From positions 81,046 through 145,045 of the forward strand of contig DATGQD010000036.1 in assembly GCA_035304385.1 (NCBI GenBank): a DNA stretch of 64,000 nucleotides, in the 5' to 3' direction. The DNA is from ZC4RG29 sp035304385. GTDB lineage: Bacteria; Bacteroidota; Bacteroidia; Cytophagales; Cyclobacteriaceae. The position numbers and the translations under genes were made by a program. Below, piece after piece: positions 1 to 7,646 of the stretch; position 1 is the stretch's first letter; each line of letters begins with the position of its first letter. The notes beneath the pieces were generated by a model. That model saw only the letters and a program-made list of their open reading frames with translations, made no database searches and had not been told where the DNA came from.

Positions 1-408
1 AACAAGAAACCAGGCGCCGGCAAAAGAAAAGAACGCAAGCAATACCGAGGCGATCCAAAAGTTGTTCCAGGTGATCAGGTAGACCAGGCTCAGCGCCTTC
101 ACCATAAAGATCACACGGGGCTGTTCGTTGGCAAGACCTTCCAGCAGCGATCCACTCCACAGGAACTGCAGGTACCGCGTCGGATCCTCACGTGCAATGT
201 TCGCCAGGGTGGTAGCGTCGGTCGAAAATGTGATCGGATCGCCGGCGCCATAATGAACCACATACATATACCCAATTGCCAACCCGGCAAGTATTCTGAC
301 GCCAAGAGCAGGCCAGTACCAATGCACGAGTATACCACGGTTAAATCGGTAGTGTAACCCGACAAGACCAGCAATGAATACAAGCGAAAGGATGTAGCCT
401 GCAATCAT
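1..408 (-). CDS. Polytopic membrane protein, 3' end beyond the window
   Basis: An open frame starts with ATG at 408 and stays open to the left edge, giving 136 visible residues without a stop. The visible part is strongly hydrophobic, with segments near residues 3-20, 32-50 and 108-136. It contains a polar loop with FSTDATTLANIA and DPTRYLQFLW. That pattern of loop and helices resembles Bacteroidota polytopic membrane proteins annotated as glycosyltransferase-39-like or polymerase-like, but I cannot assign a family. The start lies 2 bases after the stop of the upstream DUF2851 gene on the same strand, so the two are probably co-transcribed. No catalytic motif is visible in the fragment. Confidence 0.7.
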   Translation of the reverse strand, partial: MIAGYILSLVFIAGLVGLHYRFNRGILVHWYWPALGVRILAGLAIGYMYVVHYGAGDPITFSTDATTLANIAREDPTRYLQFLWSGSLLEGLANEQPRVIFMVKALSLVYLITWNNFWIASVLLAFFSFAGAWFLV

Positions 409-410
409 CC

Positions 411-1691
411 TTAAGGCGATTTCACAATGAACGACCCGATGCTGCAGTCAAGACATTTTCGGGGGCGACAGAACAATTGATACAAACCAATCTGTGCCTG
501 CGAGTCAAACGCAGAACGGGCCGGATCACCCAGCGTGTCCCACTTACGCGTGATAGAATTTTGTTCGGCGGGTATTGCCTTGAGCAAGGCAACGGCCTTA
601 TCGACCTGAAAAGGTTCGTCCATCGTTGTGCCATACGCAGCCAGTAGCGGTACAATGGCGTTAACAATGATGTTATCAATACTGGCGTTGCCCATCGGCG
701 CGATTGTATTGGTTTGTCGAAGTCCGAAGCGGTAATGTCGCAACCAGAAATCGGACTGCCGTGCAACAAATATAGAACGAAGCGTTCTAAGATGGCTGGC
801 ATCGCGCACAATGGAGAAGATTCGCGGGTGATGATGGAGTATTGCCGCCAGCTGGGCAAGGCGCAGCGTAGGAAAATTCGCCGGCCGCATGCGAAGAAAT
901 CGCCACTGGGATGGCTTCAGCTTGCGTTTGTCCAGGCTGTACTTCCTTTCAAGCCATTGATACTCCTGTTTCAGACGAAGGAAATAGGTGTCGCGATGCC
1001 CTGTATCCAGGAGTCCGGCGGTACCGAACAAAAGCGCTTCAACCAGCAACTGGTTGTCACTGTGTTTGAGTATCATTTTAAAGGGAAGCGCGCGGGCCAG
1101 TTGTTCCATGGGCTCCGCGTTGACCTTGAAGCCGAAACTTCGGCACAGCAGCTGATACAACGTTTCCTCCCAATCGTTACCGGATCGCTCCCAGAAGGCA
1201 CGACCTACCGCCGCCTTCTCCTGCAGGCGCAGCATAGCAGCCCGCTGCATCATTTCCCATCTCGTTTCCGCGTCTACGGTCGGATACCTGGCCGCGCAAG
1301 GAACCGTAGAGCGGGTGGCGAGCAGTTTGTTGTACCGCAGGATCATACCGCGATCGACACGACCGCTTAGGGCCACCGTAGGGAGGATTGAGCCATCCTG
1401 ACGCACGGCCTTATGATTGAACGACCAGACTACATGAAGGATCACGTTGTCGTATGCCGGATCCTGATCGTGCCGATGGTCGCGCCATCCCGACGCGTTA
1501 CCGTGTACTTCCACATTGCCGATCCACTCGATCTCGCCAATTCTGATGCGCGCGTTGAGAAAATCGGGGCCGGCGTCATGGTTGAGTGTGCCCGGAGAAA
1601 AAACCTCCACGCTGTCGCCGGCGGTGGTGCGCAGCTCCCGCCTGTCGAAATACTGGAACTGCCAGACGTATTGAACGAATGCTTCTATCAT
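411..1691 (-). CDS. DUF2851 family protein
   Basis: This 426-residue cytoplasmic protein has the full length and the N-terminal signature of DUF2851. It shows GPDFLNARIRIGEIEWIGN, then VEVHGNASGW and DPAYDNVILHVVW, within the first 110 residues. The spacing of Asp, Glu and His there recalls a nuclease-like core, but no activity is established for the family and I do not claim one. The C-terminus has a small cysteine cluster, C-x4-C-x2-C, in CRPRKCLDC, which could bind metal. There is no signal peptide. It is divergent from the gamma-glutamyltransferase gene across about 100 bases and reads into a membrane protein gene 2 bases downstream. Confidence 0.88.
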   Translation of the reverse strand: MIEAFVQYVWQFQYFDRRELRTTAGDSVEVFSPGTLNHDAGPDFLNARIRIGEIEWIGNVEVHGNASGWRDHRHDQDPAYDNVILHVVWSFNHKAVRQDGSILPTVALSGRVDRGMILRYNKLLATRSTVPCAARYPTVDAETRWEMMQRAAMLRLQEKAAVGRAFWERSGNDWEETLYQLLCRSFGFKVNAEPMEQLARALPFKMILKHSDNQLLVEALLFGTAGLLDTGHRDTYFLRLKQEYQWLERKYSLDKRKLKPSQWRFLRMRPANFPTLRLAQLAAILHHHPRIFSIVRDASHLRTLRSIFVARQSDFWLRHYRFGLRQTNTIAPMGNASIDNIIVNAIVPLLAAYGTTMDEPFQVDKAVALLKAIPAEQNSITRKWDTLGDPARSAFDSQAQIGLYQLFCRPRKCLDCSIGSFIVKSP

Positions 1692-1792
1692 TGAGGGTCT
1701 TTTTGTATGTCATGAACAGGGTTGCCAACGAAGTATCGGATGAATTCCGAATGAATTCAAAAATACCTACTTTGACCATTGAGGATCAAGGC

Positions 1793-3466
1793 ATGCGAAA
1801 GTACCTGTCAGTGTTTCTTTGTTGGGTCACCACCAGCCTTGTTGCGCAGGAATATGCGCGCGACGGGATGGTGGTGTCAGCGTCGGAAATCGCGTCAGAG
1901 GTGGGTGTAGCGATTTTGAAGGATGGGGGTAACGCGATCGATGCCGCGGTGGCCACGGCGTTTGCGCTGGCGGTCACATGGCCTTCCGCAGGCAACATCG
2001 GCGGCGGCGGCTTCATCGTGTATCGCCAGCACACGGGTGAAGTTACCACATTCGACTTTCGCGAGAAAGCGCCGGCTGCTGCAACCTCTACGATGTACCT
2101 GGATGAGAACGGAGACCTGGTCAAAGATCTCAACCACCTGAGTATTCTTGCTGTGGGCGTGCCCGGCACCGTGGCGGGTCTTTATGACGCACACCGGTTG
2201 TATGGGAAATTGCCATGGGCCCGGCTGGTACGGCCGGCGGTGCGTTTGGCGCGAAAGGGCTTTTCCTATACCTACGGCATCTATCACGATGCCATTTATC
2301 ACGAAAAGCGTTGGAAGGAGATACCCTCTACGGCAGCGGTCATGTTCCGCGATGGCACGACAATGTATCAACCCGGCGAAACGTGGCGCCAGCCTGACCT
2401 GGCCCGCACCCTGGCGCGCATCAAACGCCGGGGAAAAGAGGGTTTCTACAGTGGAAAGACGGCGGAAAAGCTGGTCTCCTTTATTCAATCGCAGGGAGGG
2501 ATCATGACGCGCCTGGATCTGGCCGAGTACGAAGCGCGCGAGCGCATGCCTGTGACCGGAACCTACCGGGGCTACGACATCTATTCCATGGCGCCTCCCA
2601 GTTCAGGGGGTGTCACGCTGATTCAAATGCTCAACATCCTTGAGGGCTTCAATCTGACGGCCTACGGGTATCATTCCGCCGCGTACGTTCACGTGGTGAG
2701 CGAGGCCATGCGCAGGGGATACGCCAATCGCGCACTTCACCTTGGCGACCCGGATTTTAATCCCGACATGCCCATAGAAAAACTGATCTCCAAGGAGTAT
2801 GCCGCTACTTTGCGAAATACCATCGTGCCTGACACCGTCTCCGTCAGCGACCCCGCTGCATTCAGTCAGCCTTATGAGAGTCCTAATACCACGCATCTGT
2901 CGGTAGTCGACAAGGAAGGCAACGCCGTATCGCTCACCTATACGCTGGAATACGCATACGGATCGCAGATCGTGGCCGACGGGCTGGGATTCTTTCTCAA
3001 TAATGAAATGGGCGACTTCAACCCCATCCCGGGCGTGACAAACGATGAAGGGTTGATCGGAACACCGCCAAACCTCATCGCCCCCGGCAAACGCATGCTG
3101 TCAAGTATGACGCCGACAATCCTTGCCAAGGATGGAAAGCTGTTCATGCTGATCGGCAGTCCCGGTGGACGATCGATCATCGGCACCGTTCTCCAGGTCA
3201 TACTGAATGTTGTGGACCACGATATGGACATCGCGATGGCCATTGAGTCGGGCCGATTTTACCATCAATGGCTTCCCGATGTGATCGCATACGAAAAGTA
3301 CAGCCTCACAGACGACACGCTTGACCTTCTCAGTCAAATAGGGCATCGCCTGCGTCAGATACGAATGCAGGGAGCGGCCATGGGTATCGTGTTCGATGCA
3401 GACCGGGGGGTGTTGAGCGGGCATGCCGATAGCCGGTCGCCCGATGGAGGAGTTGCGGGATATTAG
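1793..3466 (+). CDS. ggt: Gamma-glutamyltransferase, exported
   Basis: Gamma-glutamyltransferase cleaves the gamma-glutamyl bond of glutathione and transfers the group to amino acids or water, outside the inner membrane. I place the start at ATG 1793 because the next 19 residues (MRKYLSVFLCWVTTSLVAQ) make a signal peptide; the frame is open further upstream but those residues do not fit the family. The product is 557 residues, normal for the family. The self-processing site PNTTHLS is present: cleavage before Thr366 would give a small subunit of about 190 residues with that Thr as nucleophile. The oxyanion motif GSPGGRSI follows. The gene is alone and faces pyrF across a short repeat. Confidence 0.93.
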   Translation: MRKYLSVFLCWVTTSLVAQEYARDGMVVSASEIASEVGVAILKDGGNAIDAAVATAFALAVTWPSAGNIGGGGFIVYRQHTGEVTTFDFREKAPAAATSTMYLDENGDLVKDLNHLSILAVGVPGTVAGLYDAHRLYGKLPWARLVRPAVRLARKGFSYTYGIYHDAIYHEKRWKEIPSTAAVMFRDGTTMYQPGETWRQPDLARTLARIKRRGKEGFYSGKTAEKLVSFIQSQGGIMTRLDLAEYEARERMPVTGTYRGYDIYSMAPPSSGGVTLIQMLNILEGFNLTAYGYHSAAYVHVVSEAMRRGYANRALHLGDPDFNPDMPIEKLISKEYAATLRNTIVPDTVSVSDPAAFSQPYESPNTTHLSVVDKEGNAVSLTYTLEYAYGSQIVADGLGFFLNNEMGDFNPIPGVTNDEGLIGTPPNLIAPGKRMLSSMTPTILAKDGKLFMLIGSPGGRSIIGTVLQVILNVVDHDMDIAMAIESGRFYHQWLPDVIAYEKYSLTDDTLDLLSQIGHRLRQIRMQGAAMGIVFDADRGVLSGHADSRSPDGGVAGY

Positions 3467-3510
3467 GGCAGAGGCAGATGCAGAGGCAGGTGCAGATGCA
3501 GAGGCAGGGG
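3467..3510. repeat. Short GCAGATGCAG-type intergenic repeat
   Basis: Directly after the ggt stop codon there is a purine-rich stretch in which GCAGATGCAGAGGCAG occurs twice in tandem with one extra GT between copies. It sits between two convergent genes (ggt and pyrF). The same words, in inverted arrangement, recur at 30981-31036 between another pair of convergent genes. Confidence 0.7.
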
Positions 3511-3522
3511 GCTGGAGTGGGT

Positions 3523-4341
3523 TTATAGAAATCGCTGGAGGTGCAACTTCATTTCGTTCCTAAGCTTTTCCGCTTCCAGCGCTGCTTTCTCCGCAAAATC
3601 CTTCCCGTCGGAGGCATACAATATCGACCTGGTCGCATTTACAAGCAGCCCACACATGTCGTTCATCCCCGCTTCTGACACGGCAGAAAGGCTACCTCCT
3701 TGAGCACCGATGCCCGGCACGAGAAGAAAATGATCAGGAACGAGGTGGCGTACCCTTTTAATGCGATCCGGAGCGGTTGCGCCTGCAACGAACATCAATT
3801 GGTCGGGTCCAGCCCATTCACGCGCTTTGATGATAACCTCTTCATACAGCGGCCTTGCTGAATCTTTCGATTCGATCATCTGGAAGTCGTTGCTACCCGG
3901 GTTGGATGTGCATGCCAGCAAAATCGTCCACTTGTCTTTGAACGCCAGAAAGGGCGCGACAGAGTCGGTACCCATATAAGGGTTCACGGTGATGGCATCG
4001 AACTCCATTTGCTCGAAGAACGCGCGTGCGTACAATGACGAAGTATTGCCGATGTCGCCGCGTTTGGCGTCCGCGATAGTAAAGATCCCGTCAGGGATAT
4101 ACTTCAGCGTGCGTTCGAGGCTTTGCCAACCTGCAGGACCCAGCGACTCATAAAAGGCGATGTTCGGCTTATACGCTACGCAGTACTCGTGCGTCGCGTC
4201 GATGATTTGTCGGTTGAATTCAAACAGCGGGTCCTCGCTTGAAAGCAGATGAGACGGAATTTTCCGGATGTCGGTATCCAGTCCTATACACAGGTACGAA
4301 CCTTTCTGCCGGATCCTGTCAAAGAGCTGCTGACGGTCCAT
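3523..4341 (-). CDS. pyrF: Orotidine 5'-phosphate decarboxylase (type 2)
   Basis: OMP decarboxylase makes UMP from orotidine monophosphate, the last step of de novo pyrimidine synthesis. The 272-residue length and the motif ADAKRGDIGNTS, with the catalytic Lys-Asp pair, identify the longer type 2 family common in Bacteroidota and actinobacteria. SLGPAGWQSLE and the phosphate-binding loop VPGIGAQGG near the C-terminus also fit. The start at ATG 4341 gives MDRQQLFDRIRQKGSYLCIG, which matches the family's N-terminus. It may be transcribed with lolA and ftsK upstream on the same strand. pyrD lies 7 kb away in the same orientation but is not linked. Confidence 0.95.
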   Translation of the reverse strand: MDRQQLFDRIRQKGSYLCIGLDTDIRKIPSHLLSSEDPLFEFNRQIIDATHEYCVAYKPNIAFYESLGPAGWQSLERTLKYIPDGIFTIADAKRGDIGNTSSLYARAFFEQMEFDAITVNPYMGTDSVAPFLAFKDKWTILLACTSNPGSNDFQMIESKDSARPLYEEVIIKAREWAGPDQLMFVAGATAPDRIKRVRHLVPDHFLLVPGIGAQGGSLSAVSEAGMNDMCGLLVNATRSILYASDGKDFAEKAALEAEKLRNEMKLHLQRFL

Positions 4342-4386
4342 GCCGTAAAATAACGATTAAACTTTGAGCCGGCCCGCCGTGGTACA

Positions 4387-5028
4387 TCAGCGCAGGTCAA
4401 TGATGTCTACGCCCGGATGCTTCTTTGGATCAAAAGCAAAAAATGAATCATCCACGCTGATGTTGGGTTTGAATTCGGTTATCGAATAGGTGTACCGGTT
4501 TCCCCCCTTATCGAACATGGTAAAACTCTTTACGCTTTTATCCTTCTTGGCGATGTTCATACGGATCTTAAAAAACTGGGCATCCGGCTTTTCGGGTACC
4601 AGGTCGATCACCTCGCAAACCACACCACCTACCGTTTCGTCTTTGAGGTAGAGGTATTTGAAGTCCTTCTTATAAATCTCAAAAATCTTAGACGGGTTGA
4701 CATCTTCCGAATTCGGATCGTAGTTGTCGATATTCACCTCATTTGCATCGGGGAGGTACGTCCAGAGCGTAGTACCATTGTTGATGACCTCCTGCTCGGG
4801 CAGGGAAAGCCGGTATTTGTCGCCTTTGACGGTCATCTTGCCCTTGAATTCCTCATTGATATTATCCACATCATTCGTCAGGCGGTAGGTGAAATTGGCT
4901 TCGAACGCGCCTATGGACTTGAGTTTCGCACTCATGGCCTCAAGGGTCTCGAGGGCTTTGGGGTCGTACTGAGAAAAGGCCTCGCCTCCGAGGAATACAA
5001 GAAAAGCGCTGATAATAAGATACTTCAT
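4387..5028 (-). CDS. lolA: LolA-like outer membrane lipoprotein carrier protein
   Basis: LolA shuttles lipoproteins across the periplasm from the LolCDE transporter to the outer membrane. This 213-residue protein begins with a signal peptide (MKYLIISAFLVFLGGEAFS). It then has the LolA-type alternating strands with FEANFTYRLT, KGKMTVKGDKYRLSLP, NGTTLWTYLPDANEV and the conserved FDKGGNRYTYSI. It lies 19 bases downstream of ftsK on the same strand. The ftsK-lolA order is also seen in E. coli and supports the assignment. The Lol pathway in Bacteroidota is less well defined than in proteobacteria, so its partners are not inferred here. Confidence 0.9.
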   Translation of the reverse strand: MKYLIISAFLVFLGGEAFSQYDPKALETLEAMSAKLKSIGAFEANFTYRLTNDVDNINEEFKGKMTVKGDKYRLSLPEQEVINNGTTLWTYLPDANEVNIDNYDPNSEDVNPSKIFEIYKKDFKYLYLKDETVGGVVCEVIDLVPEKPDAQFFKIRMNIAKKDKSVKSFTMFDKGGNRYTYSITEFKPNISVDDSFFAFDPKKHPGVDIIDLR

Positions 5029-5047
5029 GGTAAAATAAGGTGCAAAG

Positions 5048-7540
5048 TTATAATTGTCCGTGTTTTTCCTTCAGTTCATTCAATAATTGTTCCAGACTGA
5101 CCTCATCCCGGATCAGCACTTCCCGGGCTTTACTGCCCTCGAACGGTCCGACGATCCCTGCCGCCTCCAGTTGGTCAATAAGGCGTCCGGCCCGGTTGTA
5201 CCCGAGTTTTAGCTTTCGCTGGATGAGGGAAGTGCTCCCTTGCTGGTGTTGCACGAGGAGGCGAGCCGCCTCTTCGAACAGGGCATCGCGCTCCGCGAGG
5301 TCGACGCTGGCCGCCCCGCTCTCGTCGTCGCCTTCGAATTCGGGGAGCAGGTAAGCGGAATCGTAACCGCGCTGCGAACTGATGTAGTCGACCACCCGCT
5401 CGATCTCAGGGGTGTCGATAAATGGACATTGAAGACGCAGAATGTCAGAGCCGGTCGACAACAGCATGTCGCCCATTCCCACGAGTTGGTCAGCGCCCCC
5501 GGTATCCAGGATGGTACGCGAGTCCACCTTGGAAATGACACGGAAGGAAAGCCGCGCCGGGAAGTTAGCCTTGATGACCCCCGTAATCACGTTGACCGAC
5601 GGCCTTTGGGTGGCGACGACCAGATGGATGCCGATTGCACGCGCCAGCTGGGCAAGGCGTGCTATCGGTGTCTCTACCTCCTTACCGGCGGTCATCATAA
5701 GATCAGCAAGCTCATCGATTACCAGAACGATATAAGGCAGAAACCTGTGACCTTCCCGCGGGTTGAGTTTGCGGGAGACGAATTTGGCATTGTATTCCTT
5801 CAGGTTTTTCGCACCGGCATCCTTGAGCATTTCATACCGGTTCTCCATCTCGATACACAACGAGTTGAGCGTATGCACCACCTTCCGCGTATCCGTGATG
5901 ATAGCTTCCTCACTGTTGGGAAGTTTCGCCAGGTAATGTCGTTCTATCTTGGAGAACAGCGACATCTCCACCTTCTTCGGGTCGACGAGCACAAACTTGA
6001 GTTGCGACGGATGGCGCTTGTATAGTAATGAGGTAAGAAGTACGTTAAGCCCAACCGACTTACCCTGGCCGGTCGCCCCTGCCACCAGTAAGTGCGGCAT
6101 GCGGGTAAGATCGACAAGGTACACCTCGTTGGAGATCGTTTTGCCCAGCACCACGGGCAGTTCCATATCGCTCTTTTGAAAACGTTCCGTACTCAACACA
6201 GAGCGTATGCTTACCATCTCCCGGTTCTTATTAGGCACCTCAATACCGATCGTGCCTCTTCCGGGAATGGGCGCGATGATACGAATGCCCAGGGCCGCCA
6301 GGCTGAGGGCGATGTCATCCTCGAGGTTCTTGATGCGCGAAATTTTTATGCCTGCATCAGGCACGATTTCATAAAGGGTCACGGTGGGACCGATCGTAGC
6401 CTTGATGCTTTGAATTCCGATCTTGAAGTTGATCAATGTCGCAACGATCCGATCCTTATTCTGGTTAAGCTCTTCCTGCGTTACCTGAACCTTGCTGGTT
6501 TCATATTCGCGCAACAAATCCAGCGGAGGAATCCGGTACCCGCTCAGCTCCAGCGTAGGGTCGTACAAGCCCTGTTCTTCTACCAGCTGTTCGGAGAGTT
6601 TTTCTGTCTCAGTCCTTTCCTCGACGGTGAAAACAGGTTCGGCCGTGGCCGGCCTTTTCTGAGGTGTGGGCTTTTCCACGTCAAGATCTATCGCCTTTTC
6701 AGGGGCCGGCAGATTGTCAACCGGCGCTTTCAGGGGTTCAGGCTCAACCTTGGGTTTCGGTTCATCTTCCGGAACAGCGGCTACAGGTTCGGGGGTTGCC
6801 GACTTGGCAACGATCTCCGGCCAGTTGTCGCCTTCGTCAGTATAGCCCGACGTTTTGTTATCCTGTTCGTCATCAACGATCGCGTCATTGCCCATCGGCT
6901 TCGGGTTTCCGGGTTGGAGCACATTAAGCGCGGTGACGTTGAAAAAGTAAATGATAAATATAAAGAGGGAGAGAATGAGAAACAGGAATGTACCCCACCC
7001 GAACATGCTCTGGAAGACTTCCGCCATGGCATCGCCGAGTCCCCCTCCGAGGAATCCCCATTCACCCGGCGAATCGTTCAGGCGGGTCATATACCCAAGC
7101 AACAAGCTTAACCACAGCGTTGCGAAAAGGCAAAAGGTAAAGACTGAGCTGAGACGCACGACCGACCGGTGGAAAAGAATCCGGAAAGACCACGCAAACA
7201 AGAGTGGTGGAACAAAGAAGGCGGAAACCCCAAACCATCGGAAAATGAAATAGTGCGAAACAATCGCACCGTACAGACCGAGCCAGTTCTTAGCTTCTTT
7301 TCCCGACTCGATGAGTTCCCGCTCGCCCGCCATCACGATACTCTGATCGGCCTTTCCTGTGAACAGGTAGGAGATAAACGCGGTGAGAAGGAACACAGAG
7401 GTCAGGAGCAGGAAAAATCCAAAAGCAAGCTTTAACCTCGGGTCCTTAAAAAATCCGAAACTGAATTTCGCTTTCTTCGCCTTGTCCTTTTTCTCTTTGG
7501 AGGTCCTGAAGGTGTTTGACTTAGCTGTGTTTTTCGCCAT
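5048..7540 (-). CDS. ftsK: FtsK/SpoIIIE DNA translocase
   Basis: FtsK is a hexameric ATP-driven DNA pump at the division septum that clears chromosome dimers with XerC/XerD. The 830-residue protein has about four N-terminal membrane helices (residues 30-200). A charged Pro/Glu-rich linker follows (about 215-310), then an alpha/beta motor domain with Walker A GATGQGKS and Walker B VLVIDELADLMM, and a C-terminal winged-helix gamma domain (YNRAGRLIDQLEAAGIVGPF) that reads the polar KOPS-type sequences. The start at ATG 7540 gives a Lys-rich N-terminus before the first helix. It leads a minus-strand run with lolA and pyrF. A XerD-type recombinase is encoded at 13472-14395. Confidence 0.97.
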   Translation of the reverse strand: MAKNTAKSNTFRTSKEKKDKAKKAKFSFGFFKDPRLKLAFGFFLLLTSVFLLTAFISYLFTGKADQSIVMAGERELIESGKEAKNWLGLYGAIVSHYFIFRWFGVSAFFVPPLLFAWSFRILFHRSVVRLSSVFTFCLFATLWLSLLLGYMTRLNDSPGEWGFLGGGLGDAMAEVFQSMFGWGTFLFLILSLFIFIIYFFNVTALNVLQPGNPKPMGNDAIVDDEQDNKTSGYTDEGDNWPEIVAKSATPEPVAAVPEDEPKPKVEPEPLKAPVDNLPAPEKAIDLDVEKPTPQKRPATAEPVFTVEERTETEKLSEQLVEEQGLYDPTLELSGYRIPPLDLLREYETSKVQVTQEELNQNKDRIVATLINFKIGIQSIKATIGPTVTLYEIVPDAGIKISRIKNLEDDIALSLAALGIRIIAPIPGRGTIGIEVPNKNREMVSIRSVLSTERFQKSDMELPVVLGKTISNEVYLVDLTRMPHLLVAGATGQGKSVGLNVLLTSLLYKRHPSQLKFVLVDPKKVEMSLFSKIERHYLAKLPNSEEAIITDTRKVVHTLNSLCIEMENRYEMLKDAGAKNLKEYNAKFVSRKLNPREGHRFLPYIVLVIDELADLMMTAGKEVETPIARLAQLARAIGIHLVVATQRPSVNVITGVIKANFPARLSFRVISKVDSRTILDTGGADQLVGMGDMLLSTGSDILRLQCPFIDTPEIERVVDYISSQRGYDSAYLLPEFEGDDESGAASVDLAERDALFEEAARLLVQHQQGSTSLIQRKLKLGYNRAGRLIDQLEAAGIVGPFEGSKAREVLIRDEVSLEQLLNELKEKHGQL

Positions 7541-7646
7541 CGTACTGAATTCGCAAAACTACGGAAAAACATTTAAAATCGCCCGCTGAGCGGCTTCGAC
7601 TCACATTTTCACTAACTTACCATGTACGACCGTCAACTATCCACCC

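Noticed and set aside
714..1370. 218-codon plus-strand open frame
   Set aside because: It lies wholly inside the DUF2851 gene on the opposite strand, which has clear family motifs.
6092..7111. 339-codon plus-strand open frame
   Set aside because: It is antisense to the FtsK N-terminal and linker region; composition is that of a shadow frame and no family is recognisable.
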